Positions 1 through 8,995 of a stretch of DNA of 64,000 nucleotides are shown here, in pieces. Under the pieces are notes generated by a model. The model was given only the letters and a program-made list of their open reading frames with translations, was not told where the DNA came from and searched no databases. The stretch's first letter is position 1. Each line of letters opens with the position of its first letter. The position numbers and the translations under genes were made by a program. The stretch covers positions 1-64,000 of the forward strand of contig JAKQNR010000009.1 in NCBI GenBank assembly GCA_029565685.1, written 5' to 3'. This DNA comes from a bacterium. GTDB lineage: Bacteria; Zhuqueibacterota; Zhuqueibacteria; Residuimicrobiales; Residuimicrobiaceae.

Positions 1-1
1 C

Positions 2-346
2 GCGGCAAGCACAAAGGTCCGGTCCATTCTTGACACCGCAGTCTCGCAAGCCGCTTTCGCAAAGCTGCAGAACGCCGCTGAAGAACACGGGAAGTCTATC
101 TACGAAGCGCTCGTGCAAGAGCACCGGGGCCGCATCGCACGCGAGCGCGAGAAGGCTGACTACGCCTTTGCCGCGCGCCGCAAGACCGTCGAGCGGATCG
201 GCCTGCCCCAGGTCCGTAACTATCGCCTGAACCTCCTCTCGCAGGAGGAGCGGAGCTTCCAGGAGCAGCTCGATCAGAAGGCTCATGCCTATCCCGAAAT
301 GGTGCCGCTGCTTGTGATTCGGGTGGAGGGCGGTGGACATGAGTAG
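2..346 (+). CDS. C-terminal end of a BREX-type helicase (BrxHII-like), partial
   Basis: The frame is open from base 2, so the gene begins left of the window; about 114 residues are visible. The tail is charged and helical, with a QEHRGR / REREKA / AARRK stretch followed by IGLPQVRNYRL, resembling the C-terminus of large SNF2/DEAH helicases of BREX and DISARM loci. No helicase motif lies inside the window, so the family call rests on this tail and on the next gene. The stop TAG overlaps the start of the PglZ gene, as expected within one operon. In type 3 BREX the order is brxHII, pglZ, brxA, which is the order seen here. It could instead be another large ATPase of a PglZ-containing locus. Confidence 0.5.
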   Translation, partial: AASTKVRSILDTAVSQAAFAKLQNAAEEHGKSIYEALVQEHRGRIAREREKADYAFAARRKTVERIGLPQVRNYRLNLLSQEERSFQEQLDQKAHAYPEMVPLLVIRVEGGGHE

Positions 347-2357
347 CTGGCGCGATCAAATACTGAAGGAATTCACCCCGAAGGTCGCCCGACTCACCCT
401 GGTGGCCGACCCGGACGGACTCCTCCTCGAAGAAGGAATTCTCGAAGGTGTTCGCGAGCGTGGATTCGAGCTGATCCCGTTTGAGGACCACATCGCGTTC
501 CGCTACGCCTATGAATCGAAGTTTCGCTCCCGCTGGGACCGCGGCGAGCACACGGACCTGGTCGTCGTATTGCGCTCGCAAGCCAGCGACCTCAGTGGGT
601 TGCCCTATGATCTCCTCCAGGCCGGTCGCAGACTCTCCTTCAACCTCGGCGACATCTTCCCGAATCTCAGTTACCCGGTTGTGACCGCCCTGGATCGTGG
701 GGACCTCGATGCCTTGTATGAGGCGCAGAAGAGACATGCCCCCGGCCAGTTGGGCGACAACGCCACCAAGGAGTTCGTCCTCCGGCACGTCTTTGAAATC
801 GCGCCCGAGCTGGTCAAACAGCCATCGGACCTTTTGCGGGTGCTGCTCCGCCGTCACTACCGCGGACAGCGAATCCCGGCTGACCTCGACAAACGGTTCA
901 TCCAGCTTCTGCGCCAGAACAACGTCTTCGACGACTGGCCGCTTGAGACGCTTGTTTCAGACCGGGAGGCGTTCTTCGCGTTCCTCCAGGAGCGCTGGCC
1001 AATCTTCCTTGACCGTGAAGCAGCCAAAGGGACATCCGGCGTTTGTGAGGACAAGAAGCCCTACGGTCTGTCCATTGAGGGACCTGTCGAACTTCCCTTC
1101 GACCACCATGACATCCGGGTCTACATCGACAACCTGTTCATCGAGGGGTTGCTGCATTCAGTTCCACACGAGCATGCGGACATCTTGTCCAAGACCTGGG
1201 CAGGCATCGGCGTTCGAACCGCTCCCATCGAAGACAGGTCCCGTCGCCTGAGCAAGCTCATCGACAGCCTGGAGGCATCCATTCCGGCCGAGGACGCAAA
1301 GCACACGGACTGGTTCCACTTTGCCCGTGGATGGGCGGAACTCAAGAAAGTGATGAGTAATGAGGACTGGGGACTGAGCGAAAGACAGTCAATTCAAATA
1401 AAGGAACTTAGCCGCAAGGTCGATGAACGCTTCTTGGCTTGGATACATAGACGTTATGCCGGGCTCATCCAGTTGCCAGCGAATCCTCCAGTCATGGTTC
1501 ATCATATCCCGCGCTTTTTGGCCAACGCATTACTTAGTTCTCATCACTCATCACCACGACCAAAGCTCGCTTTGGTCGTGATCGACGGCCTTGCCTTGGA
1601 CCAATGGCTGGTGGTCCGGGATGCACTTGCCTCGTGTCAGCCCGGTTTTCGATTCCGGGAGCAGGCGGTCTTTGCCTGGATTCCTTCGCTCACCTCCGTT
1701 TCACGCCAGGCAACCTTTGCCGGCAAGGCTCCCATCTTTTTCCCGAACAGTATCCAGACCACGGACAAGGAACCCGCTCTCTGGGCACAGTTCTGGGCGG
1801 ATCAGGGCTTTACGCCAAATGAGGTTGTCTACATCAAGGGGCTGGGCGATGGTGGTCTGGAGACCATTTCCGAAGCGCTTTCTCATCCAAAGGCAAGGAT
1901 CGCCGGGCTGGTCGTGGACAAGGTCGACAAGATCATGCACGGGATGGAAATGGGCGCCGCCGGGATGCACAACCAGGTGTGCCAGTGGGCCAAGCAGCCG
2001 TATCTGAACACACTCCTCGATCTGCTCTTGGATCGGGGCTTCCGTGTCTATCTGACCTCTGATCATGGCAACCTCGAGGCGGAAGGTTGCGGTCGTCCGT
2101 CCGAAGGGGCGGTGGCGGACCTGCGCGGTGAACGAGTCCGCATCTATCCCGATGCAGCCCTTCGCGGAAAAGTGAAAGAACAATTTCCCGATGCGCTGGA
2201 ATGGGGAACCGTTAGTCTCCCGGAGGACTACCTCGCCCTCCTGGCTCCTGCTCGGCAGGCGTTTGTCCAAGAAAAACAGCGCACCGTAAGCCATGGCGGC
2301 ATTTCGGTCGAGGAACTCATCGTCCCTCTGATCCAAATTGACAGGAGGGGCGCATGA
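339..2357 (+). CDS. pglZ: PglZ-domain protein of a BREX-like phage-defence locus
   Basis: 672 residues. The C-terminal half is a PglZ domain of the alkaline-phosphatase superfamily: VVIDGLALDQW holds the first metal-binding Asp, a serine-rich SVSRQATF segment follows, then VVDKVDKIMHG, TSDHGNLEAEG (metal-binding DHG) and the late SHGGIS His motif. PglZ proteins are core BREX/Pgl components, thought to be metal-dependent phosphodiesterases. ATG 339 is preferred over GTG 333 because GGAGGG lies about 8 bases upstream. The start overlaps the stop of the preceding gene, and the stop overlaps the next start (ATGA), so the three are translationally coupled. The N-terminal 400 residues show no motif I can name. 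Confidence 0.88.
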   Translation: MSSWRDQILKEFTPKVARLTLVADPDGLLLEEGILEGVRERGFELIPFEDHIAFRYAYESKFRSRWDRGEHTDLVVVLRSQASDLSGLPYDLLQAGRRLSFNLGDIFPNLSYPVVTALDRGDLDALYEAQKRHAPGQLGDNATKEFVLRHVFEIAPELVKQPSDLLRVLLRRHYRGQRIPADLDKRFIQLLRQNNVFDDWPLETLVSDREAFFAFLQERWPIFLDREAAKGTSGVCEDKKPYGLSIEGPVELPFDHHDIRVYIDNLFIEGLLHSVPHEHADILSKTWAGIGVRTAPIEDRSRRLSKLIDSLEASIPAEDAKHTDWFHFARGWAELKKVMSNEDWGLSERQSIQIKELSRKVDERFLAWIHRRYAGLIQLPANPPVMVHHIPRFLANALLSSHHSSPRPKLALVVIDGLALDQWLVVRDALASCQPGFRFREQAVFAWIPSLTSVSRQATFAGKAPIFFPNSIQTTDKEPALWAQFWADQGFTPNEVVYIKGLGDGGLETISEALSHPKARIAGLVVDKVDKIMHGMEMGAAGMHNQVCQWAKQPYLNTLLDLLLDRGFRVYLTSDHGNLEAEGCGRPSEGAVADLRGERVRIYPDAALRGKVKEQFPDALEWGTVSLPEDYLALLAPARQAFVQEKQRTVSHGGISVEELIVPLIQIDRRGA

Positions 2358-3109
2358 CCAAAGTCCGATTGACCCAGATCGGCATTGACCGCCTTGTTCG
2401 TCTTGATTGGCTTGAAAAAGTGAGTTTTCTTGTATTGGCAGGGAACAATGTCAAAGAAGTAAAAGGCATTCTGCAGAATGATCTTAAAGACCTGTTTCGA
2501 TCTACCAGAACAAACGTACGTGGATCACTGGACAAAACAATCACAATTTTATTAAAAATCTGGTTGACTTCACCACCCTTGCTTGACGCGCTGCGTATGG
2601 AAGGGCTTGATCTGATCAAACATCTTCCTCAACAAGATCACCTTGTTGTTCATTGGGGAATGGTCACAGCTGTTTATCCCTTTTGGTCCGGAGTAGCCAG
2701 GCATGTCGGTCGGTTATTACGACTGCAAGGAACCGCAACAGCCGCCCACGTACAGCGGCGTATGCGTGAGCAATATGGTGAAAGGGAAACGGTTTCGCGT
2801 CGTACTCGTTATGCTTTACGCTCTTATCTGGACTGGGGCGTAATTCAAGAGACCGGAACAATGGGCATTTACTCCGCTGGAACAACACTGACCGTGGATG
2901 CTGATCGACTGATCGCCTGGCTGGTTGAAGCTTCCCTCCATGCCCGAGCCAACCACTCAGCTCCGCTGAAAGAGCTGATAAAAAGTCCAAGCCTCTTCCC
3001 TTTTCGCATCAAGCCAGTCCAGGCCGAAACCATAGCAGCTGCCTCAACGAGACTGGACCTTGTGCGTCATGGACTAGACGATGACCTGATCCTGTTGCGG
3101 AAACAGTAG
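2354..3109 (+). CDS. BrxA-like (DUF1819-like) last gene of the BREX-like operon
   Basis: 251 residues with no signal peptide or obvious membrane span. The middle is helical, with a W-G-M-V-x-x-x-Y-P-F stretch, followed by a winged-helix-like region (LLRLQGTATAAHVQRRMREQ, then LRSYLDWGVI). That layout, an all-helical N-terminal part and a wHTH-like C-terminal part, agrees with BrxA/DUF1819, and type 3 BREX loci end in pglZ-brxA. The assignment is mainly from position and general look; I cannot confirm it by alignment. The start has AGGAGGGG six bases upstream and overlaps the pglZ stop by four bases. Base composition is visibly more AT-rich than in the genes further right, which fits a transferred defence island. 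Confidence 0.45.
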   Translation: MTKVRLTQIGIDRLVRLDWLEKVSFLVLAGNNVKEVKGILQNDLKDLFRSTRTNVRGSLDKTITILLKIWLTSPPLLDALRMEGLDLIKHLPQQDHLVVHWGMVTAVYPFWSGVARHVGRLLRLQGTATAAHVQRRMREQYGERETVSRRTRYALRSYLDWGVIQETGTMGIYSAGTTLTVDADRLIAWLVEASLHARANHSAPLKELIKSPSLFPFRIKPVQAETIAAASTRLDLVRHGLDDDLILLRKQ

Positions 3110-3495
3110 ATTATATTCAGTACACCGCAATTCAGACCGGTTGTTTCGTTCGCATTGACGACTTTTACCAATCAACACTCACAGTAAATAATGATCAATG
3201 AGGCGAACAAGATATTATTATACGCTCAAGTATTATACTGCAAAGTAAAATCGCTTCTGCCAATGCTGTCGATCAGGCAAATTTTAGCTTCGTGGGAGGC
3301 CTGGGGCAATATGGCCTGTACAGGCATTAAAAAACGAATTATATGCAATTTGCACCGAGGTGCTTTGTAAGATGAAATAATTGGAAAAAATATGGGTTGC
3401 GGTTGATGCTTGCTTTTCTGACCCGCTTTTAATATCTTTTACCCTCTATTGTGGTCAGACAGCTGAACCAATCCCTCCATCCCGGAAAGAGGCGC
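3110..3495. other. AT-rich gene-free boundary after the defence locus
   Basis: About 390 bases between the BREX-like operon and the symporter gene. AT-rich, with no convincing ORF, tRNA or terminator hairpin that I can see. It is a plausible island edge, but I found no direct repeat or attachment site. Confidence 0.5.
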
Positions 3496-5085
3496 ATGAC
3501 CAACGAAAAACTGCAACTGCTCATCGCCATGGGGTCCTATGTCGCCTTGATCCTCCTCATCGGTCTGTATTACGCCAAACGCGCCAACGCCAGCAGCAAA
3601 AACTTTTTCATCGGCGGCCGGGCCATCGGCCCCTGGGTCACCGCCTTCAGCGCCGAGGCCTCCGACATGAGCGGCTGGCTGCTCATGGGCCTGCCCGGCG
3701 TGGCCTACTGGCTCGGCCTCGCCGATGCCATCTGGACCGCCATCGGCCTGGCCATCGGCACCTACCTCAACTGGCTGCTGGTGGCGCGCAGGCTGCGCAC
3801 CTACTCGGCCCTCGCCGGCGACGCCATCACCATTCCTGATTTTCTCAGCAACCGTTTCAAGGAAAAAAACAAAATCATCATGACCACTGCGGCGCTGTTC
3901 ATTCTAATCTTTTTCACCGTCTACACCGCCAGCTGCTTTGTGGCCGTGGGCAAGCTGTTCAGCGCCATGTTCGGCCTTCGCTATCTGTACATGATGCTGG
4001 CGGGGGCAGGCCTGGTGCTCTTTTATGTGGCCATCGGCGGCTTTCTCGCTGAAAGCGCTTCTGATTTCATGCAGGCCATGGTCATGATCTTTGCCCTGTT
4101 CGCCGTGCTGGCGGCCGCGGTTCCAGCCGCAGGCGGCCTCGATCAAGTGGCGGAGAACATTCGCGGAATCCCCGGCTTTTTCCATTTTTTCGGCATCGCC
4201 AAGCCGCTGGTCTTGGACGGCGTTCAGCAAGTCGACGGGGCAGGCCGGCCGCTGTTCGGCCAGGCCAATCCCTATGGCCTGCTGACCATTCTGTCGACTC
4301 TGTCCTGGGGACTCGGCTATTTCGGCATGCCCCATGTGCTGACCCGCTTCATGGCGATCCGTCGGCCGAACGAACTGGACCAATCGAGAAAAATCGGGAC
4401 CACCTGGTGCGTGCTCTCGCTCAGCGCAGCCACCGCCATCGGCCTGACAGGCCGGGCGCTGGCTCCGGCCGCTTTTCTCACCCAGAGCGCGGCGGAAAAC
4501 ATCTTTATCGAACTGAGCGGCAAGCTGCTGCCGCCGCTGTTCGCAGGCATTGTCATGGCCGGCATTCTCGCCGCCACCATCAGTTCCTCGGACTCGTATC
4601 TCCTGATCGCCACCTCGGCGTTTGCGAAAAATATTTTTCAGGGCCTGTTGAAAAAAGAGGCTTCGGATCAGGAGGTGCTGAAGATCTCCAGGTGCATCAT
4701 GCTGGCCATCGCCCTGGTTGCTGTCCTGATCGCGCTGGATGAACACAGCGTCATTTTTAATGTGGTCTCCTTTGCCTGGGCGGGTTTCGGCGCCACCTTT
4801 GGCCCGGTCATGCTCTTTTCCCTGTTTTGGAAAAGAACCACGCGCAGCGGCGCCCTGGCCGGCATGTTCTGCGGCGGGACCATGGTTTTTTTCTGGAAGC
4901 TGCTGATCAGACCCGCCGGCGGCGTATGGGGCGTGTACGAACTGTTGCCGGCGTTTCTGCTCTCCAGCGCCGCCATCGCCGGCGTCTCTCTGCTGTCGCG
5001 AAAACCCGCTGAGGAGATCGTCAGCGAGTTCTCCCGGGCTGCCAGCAAAAGCGCTGCTTCTACGGACGGCTGTGAAGCAGCATAA
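3496..5085 (+). CDS. Sodium:solute symporter, PutP (proline) type
   Basis: 529 residues, about 13 hydrophobic segments, SSS family. The N-terminus has the family's FFIGGRAIGPWVTAFSAEASDMSGW block, and GYFGMPHVLTRFMAI is close to the PutP FGQPHILVRFMA segment; SSSDSYLL near residue 370 corresponds to the conserved Na+-site Ser/Thr helix. It should sit in the inner membrane and import a small solute with Na+. Proline is the best guess; sialate or other organic acids remain possible because a BNR-repeat protein follows. ATG 3496 is chosen over the upstream GTG at 3451 because a GGAAAGAGG Shine-Dalgarno precedes it and family homology begins here. Confidence 0.85.
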   Translation: MTNEKLQLLIAMGSYVALILLIGLYYAKRANASSKNFFIGGRAIGPWVTAFSAEASDMSGWLLMGLPGVAYWLGLADAIWTAIGLAIGTYLNWLLVARRLRTYSALAGDAITIPDFLSNRFKEKNKIIMTTAALFILIFFTVYTASCFVAVGKLFSAMFGLRYLYMMLAGAGLVLFYVAIGGFLAESASDFMQAMVMIFALFAVLAAAVPAAGGLDQVAENIRGIPGFFHFFGIAKPLVLDGVQQVDGAGRPLFGQANPYGLLTILSTLSWGLGYFGMPHVLTRFMAIRRPNELDQSRKIGTTWCVLSLSAATAIGLTGRALAPAAFLTQSAAENIFIELSGKLLPPLFAGIVMAGILAATISSSDSYLLIATSAFAKNIFQGLLKKEASDQEVLKISRCIMLAIALVAVLIALDEHSVIFNVVSFAWAGFGATFGPVMLFSLFWKRTTRSGALAGMFCGGTMVFFWKLLIRPAGGVWGVYELLPAFLLSSAAIAGVSLLSRKPAEEIVSEFSRAASKSAASTDGCEAA

Positions 5086-5152
5086 TGATCGACAGGCCCC
5101 AGGCTGCACGGTCAAAATGAATGACAACGAATCGACCAAAAAGGAAATTTTT

Positions 5153-6493
5153 ATGCGCTCCCTCTATGCCGCTGTGCTGATCATCTGCATCCTCGCCTGC
5201 GCCTGTCACCAGCCTGTCCATCCGCTTCGCATTCGACCCCTGGCGCAGCACCATGTGGTGATCGACCGTTCGCCGGATGCAAAATCGATTTTCCTCGGCA
5301 CCCCGGGCATCGTCGCTGCGCCGGACGGTCGCCTGGTGGCGACGGTGGATCTGTTCGGCCCAGGGGTCAGCCATGTCGAATGGCCCAAAGGGATTCTGCC
5401 CGGCGCCGGCGGCGCGGTGGTGGGGAAAATATTCATCTCCAAAGACAACGGCAATACCTGGACTCTGGCGAGCACCTATCCGTTTTTTCATGCCCGTCCC
5501 TTTACGGCCGGCGGACGGATCTTCGTGCTCGGCCAATGCGGCGATCTGATGATCGTCGCCTCCGGCGACGGCGGCCAAACCTGGTCCAAGCCGGCCAGGC
5601 TGACGCAGGGCCAGACCTGGCACGCCTCCAGCAATAACGTCTGGTACTGCCGCGGCAACGTTTACCTGGCGATGGAACGTCACTATGAACGAAATTTGAA
5701 AAACTGTTGGCGTATCGCGGATGCGGCGCCGGTGCTCATGCGCGCTGAGGAAAAAAGCGATCTCACCCGGCCGGAGAGTTGGACCTTTGCCTCTTCACTG
5801 GTCTTTGAAGACGCGGTCACGCCGGACCAACTCGAATATTTCGGCGTGCCGTTTTATCCCTGCGCAGCCGACACCGCTGTCTGGCTGACGCCGGACCGGC
5901 CGATGAATCCCATCGGCTGGCTGGAAGCGAATGTCGTTCAATTCACCGACCCCGACCATCTCTGGACCGACCCCAGCGGCCGCACCTTTCACTTGTTCCT
6001 GCGCAGCCACACCGGACGCACCGGCTACGCGGCTATGGCCAAAGTAGTGGAAAATGAGGACGGCAGCATGACCACTTTGCTCGAGACCGCGCCGTCCGGA
6101 AAAAAAATCCTCTACACCCCGCTGCCCGGAGGACAGATGAAATTCTATGTGCTCTGGGACGAACCGACGCGGCTGTTCTGGATGGTGGGTACGCAGGCGA
6201 CGGACAGCATGAAGCGGCCGGAAAGCCTGCCCGCTGACCGTTACAATCTGCCGGACAACGAACGCCGGCGCCTGGTTCTGCATTTCAGCAAAAACATGAT
6301 CGATTGGTGCTTTGCCGGTCTGGTCGCCGTCGGTGAAAACGAACGCGCCTCCAGACACTATTGCTCCATGACCGCGGCCGGCGATGATCTTTTGATCGTC
6401 AGCCGCTCCGGCGACGAACAGGCCCAGAGCAGCCACAACGGCAACCTGTTTACCTTTCATCGAGTGAAAAACTTTCGCAGCCTGGTCTATTGA
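5153..6493 (+). CDS. Secreted lipoprotein with BNR/Asp-box repeats, sialidase-like fold
   Basis: 446 residues. Starting at ATG 5153 (AAGGA upstream) gives a lipoprotein signal with a LACAC lipobox-like end. Two Asp-box (S-x-D-x-G-x-x-W) motifs are seen, SKDNGNTW near residue 100 and SGDGGQTW near residue 140, typical of six-bladed propellers of the sialidase superfamily. The usual N-terminal R-I-P of true sialidases is not present (the position reads GTPGIV), so sialidase activity is doubtful; another glycan-processing role is as likely. It follows the symporter gene, with its start about 70 bases after that stop, and may be co-transcribed. Confidence 0.65.
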   Translation: MRSLYAAVLIICILACACHQPVHPLRIRPLAQHHVVIDRSPDAKSIFLGTPGIVAAPDGRLVATVDLFGPGVSHVEWPKGILPGAGGAVVGKIFISKDNGNTWTLASTYPFFHARPFTAGGRIFVLGQCGDLMIVASGDGGQTWSKPARLTQGQTWHASSNNVWYCRGNVYLAMERHYERNLKNCWRIADAAPVLMRAEEKSDLTRPESWTFASSLVFEDAVTPDQLEYFGVPFYPCAADTAVWLTPDRPMNPIGWLEANVVQFTDPDHLWTDPSGRTFHLFLRSHTGRTGYAAMAKVVENEDGSMTTLLETAPSGKKILYTPLPGGQMKFYVLWDEPTRLFWMVGTQATDSMKRPESLPADRYNLPDNERRRLVLHFSKNMIDWCFAGLVAVGENERASRHYCSMTAAGDDLLIVSRSGDEQAQSSHNGNLFTFHRVKNFRSLVY

Positions 6494-6559
6494 CGCGACC
6501 GCGCCTCGATCCCTGCGACATTCCTTTGCAGCCATGGCGCCGGGTGAATGATTTTCCGT

Positions 6560-6588
6560 TTGATTTCCCGGCAATTTTTCCCTAATAT
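6560..6588 (+). promoter_or_regulatory. Sigma-70-like promoter of the flavin reductase gene
   Basis: TTGATT (6560-6565), 17-base spacer, TAATAT (6583-6588), ending 27 bases before the ATG at 6616. It lies in an AT-rich gap after the BNR gene. Good match in sequence and spacing; untested. Confidence 0.5.
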
Positions 6589-6615
6589 AATTCAATCAAG
6601 ATAAACCAGCGAGAG

Positions 6616-7122
6616 ATGAGAATGAAAATAATTGATCCGCAAGAATTACAGCTTCAGCCATTTCAGCTGCTGGACCAGACCTGGGCGCTGCTGGTGGCCG
6701 GCGTGGAACGTCCCAACCCCATGACCGTCTCCTGGGGCGGATTCGGCACTCTGTGGAACAAGCCTATGGTCACCCTTTATGTGCGGCCGACGCGGCACAC
6801 CTTCCACCTGCTCAATCAGCACAGCGAGTGTTCGCTCAATTTTCTCCCTGAGCAGCATCGCCAAGCTCTCAACCTGTGCGGCAGCCGCAGCGGCCGGGAC
6901 ATCGACAAATGGGAAAAAAGCGGATTGCATCCGCTGGCGAGCGAGACCATCGCCGTTCCGAGGGTGCAGGAGGCGTTTCTCTCTTTCGAATGCCGGGTTC
7001 TGGCCTGGCAGGATTTCGATCCCTCCCGTTTTCTGCAAAAGACCATTGAAAAGAATTATCCCAACCAGGATTATCATCGCATTTATTGGTCGGAAGCGCT
7101 GGCCGTTTGGCTGGCGGAATAA
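6616..7122 (+). CDS. Flavin reductase-like FMN-binding protein
   Basis: 168 residues, a usual length for the flavin reductase-like (FMN-binding split barrel) family. Typical blocks are NPMTVSWGGFGTLWNKPMV near residue 35, VRPTRHTF (flavin-binding region), and the ECSLNFLP strand. Members reduce FMN/FAD or bind FMN in small redox enzymes in the cytoplasm; the exact substrate cannot be told. ATG 6616 has GCGAGAG upstream; ATG 6622 is an alternative. It has its own likely promoter and sits immediately before a secreted-protein gene starting six bases after its stop. Confidence 0.8.
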   Translation: MRMKIIDPQELQLQPFQLLDQTWALLVAGVERPNPMTVSWGGFGTLWNKPMVTLYVRPTRHTFHLLNQHSECSLNFLPEQHRQALNLCGSRSGRDIDKWEKSGLHPLASETIAVPRVQEAFLSFECRVLAWQDFDPSRFLQKTIEKNYPNQDYHRIYWSEALAVWLAE

Positions 7123-7127
7123 AGAAA

Positions 7128-8966
7128 ATGGACGGATTCCATAGGTCGGGTCTTGGATCGATTCGTAATCCGGTTGACGGGAAAAGAGTCGCTGCGCACG
7201 CAGTTCTTCTGCTGTGCTGCGCTCTGTTCAGCCGGCTGTCGGCCCATGCAGCCGAAGAGTGGGCGCTGTTTGTCTCTCCGGAACAGCCGTGGGCCGGCGG
7301 AGTGGTTCGCGTCATCGTCACCGGCGAGGCGGCGTTAAAGAACATCGAAATTCATCTCCATGGCCCTGCGGGCGAAATTCACCAGGTGCGCACCAGCCAG
7401 GGCGGCGGGCCGCCGTTCTGGCGCCTAGCTGAATTCAAGGCCGGCGGAAAAGGCAACTATACTCTTTCTCTGCTCATGGGCCGCAAAACCATCCGCACCC
7501 AGTCTATCGTCGTGCACTCGGCTCAGGACCGAGCCGCAAAAAAACAGCCCAGTCGCCGCTGGGGCCGTGAGATGGAACAGCTCTACTCGGCATGGATCGA
7601 GGCGCTGTTTCAGCGCAGCCAGGAGGGCGCCTCCTGGCCCAATCTGCACGAGATCACCCGCCAGGCGGACGATAATTTCCTCCACAATCATCTGGGACTG
7701 AACGAAGATGAGGTTGAGGAAAAACCGGCGCTGATCATGGAGCCGGATTGTGCGGATAATCCCTTTTATCTGCGCGCCTACTTTAGCTGGAAACTGGGCC
7801 TGGCCTTTGGCTTTCATGAGACCGGCCGCGGAACGCTCAACCAGCCGCCGCACATCGGCCGCTGGTTCACTTTTATTCCCTCTGCTGAAGAGCCCCGCTC
7901 CGTCCGCCGGATGAATCAGTTCTTCCGCGAGATCATGAACACCATCCACTCGGGCGCCGCTCGAACCCGGCTGGAGGATGAAAGCTCCGACTATTATCCG
8001 CTGGCGCTCACCCGCGCCGCTCTGCGCCCCGGCGCGGTGTACGCCGATCCCTACGGCCACACCTTTGTCCTGGTGCGCTGGGTTGCGCAGCAGTCGGAAA
8101 AAAAACCGGGGATGCTTCTTGCCGTCGATGCCCAGCCGGACGGCACGGTGCAGATCAAACGCTTCTGGAAGGGCAATTTCCTCTTTGCCACTGAAGGGGT
8201 CATCGGTGAACCGGGCTTTAAAGCGTTCCGGCCCATCGTGGTGGAACACGGCAGACCGCGGCTGCTGCGCAATCGCGAAATCGCCGGCCAACCGGGATAC
8301 GGCGGGCTTTCGCTTGCACAGAAGAACATGCGGCCGGAAATTTTTTATGACGCCATGGAGCGGCTGATCAATCCCCTGGGGCTCGATCCGGAGAGCGCAT
8401 TGCTGGATCTGCTGAAGGCGCTGCGCGAACAGCTGCTGGTGCGGGTGGAATCCGTAGCCAACGGCGAGGCCTACATGCAGGCGCATCCCGGCGCCGTGAT
8501 CCCCATGCCCGCCAGCGCTGCCGGCGTGTTTCAGGCAGGCGGGCTTTGGGAGGATTATTCCACCCCCAATCGCGATCTACGGCTGCTCATCGCCATGGAT
8601 GCGCTGGATGAATTTCCCGCACGGGTGGCCGCTGCTCCGGATCACTATAAGATCAGCAGATGGAAAAGCGTGGACAAAGTTAAAAGTGAGCTGGAACGGT
8701 TACGCGGGAAAATCGCCGCTGAATGGACCATTGTCTATAAAAAATCCGATGGCTCCCCGCAGTCGCTGACTCTGGAAGAGGTGCTTAAACGAAAAGCGGC
8801 TTTTGAGATGGGCTATAATCCCAACGATGGGATTGAAATACGCTGGGGCGCGCCGGAGAAAAGCGCGGAAATCAAAAGCTGTCGGCGCCGGGCGCCGGCC
8901 AGCCAGGTTGAAGCGATGCGCAAGCTGCGCCCCTGGTTTCAAAAACGGCTGCACCCGCCGACCTGA
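7128..8966 (+). CDS. Secreted protein of unknown function with papain-like Cys/His/Asp pattern
   Basis: 612 residues with an N-terminal signal peptide (hydrophobic stretch about residues 21-41, cleavage near AHAA). A beta-rich domain (residues 45-130) precedes a larger region with EPDCADNPFYLR (Cys208), DPYGHTFVLVRW (His311) and LAVDAQPDG (Asp334). Cys, then His in a strand beginning GH, then Asp, matches papain/NlpC-P60-like peptidases and transglutaminase relatives, so a cysteine hydrolase acting outside the cytoplasm is a reasonable inference. I do not recognise a named family. The start is chosen at ATG 7128 because the longer frame overlaps the flavin reductase gene; the ribosome-binding site is weak. 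Confidence 0.65.
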   Translation: MDGFHRSGLGSIRNPVDGKRVAAHAVLLLCCALFSRLSAHAAEEWALFVSPEQPWAGGVVRVIVTGEAALKNIEIHLHGPAGEIHQVRTSQGGGPPFWRLAEFKAGGKGNYTLSLLMGRKTIRTQSIVVHSAQDRAAKKQPSRRWGREMEQLYSAWIEALFQRSQEGASWPNLHEITRQADDNFLHNHLGLNEDEVEEKPALIMEPDCADNPFYLRAYFSWKLGLAFGFHETGRGTLNQPPHIGRWFTFIPSAEEPRSVRRMNQFFREIMNTIHSGAARTRLEDESSDYYPLALTRAALRPGAVYADPYGHTFVLVRWVAQQSEKKPGMLLAVDAQPDGTVQIKRFWKGNFLFATEGVIGEPGFKAFRPIVVEHGRPRLLRNREIAGQPGYGGLSLAQKNMRPEIFYDAMERLINPLGLDPESALLDLLKALREQLLVRVESVANGEAYMQAHPGAVIPMPASAAGVFQAGGLWEDYSTPNRDLRLLIAMDALDEFPARVAAAPDHYKISRWKSVDKVKSELERLRGKIAAEWTIVYKKSDGSPQSLTLEEVLKRKAAFEMGYNPNDGIEIRWGAPEKSAEIKSCRRRAPASQVEAMRKLRPWFQKRLHPPT

Positions 8967-8995
8967 TCTCTTTCAGCAGCACAGCCACCATATCT

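Noticed and set aside
3904..5139. 411-codon minus-strand frame opposite the symporter
   Set aside because: Antisense of membrane-protein codons yields a Gln/Arg/Gly-rich product; not credible.
5153..6493. True sialidase call for the BNR lipoprotein
   Set aside because: Asp boxes are present but the R-I-P motif with the carboxylate-binding Arg is not seen, so only the fold is claimed.
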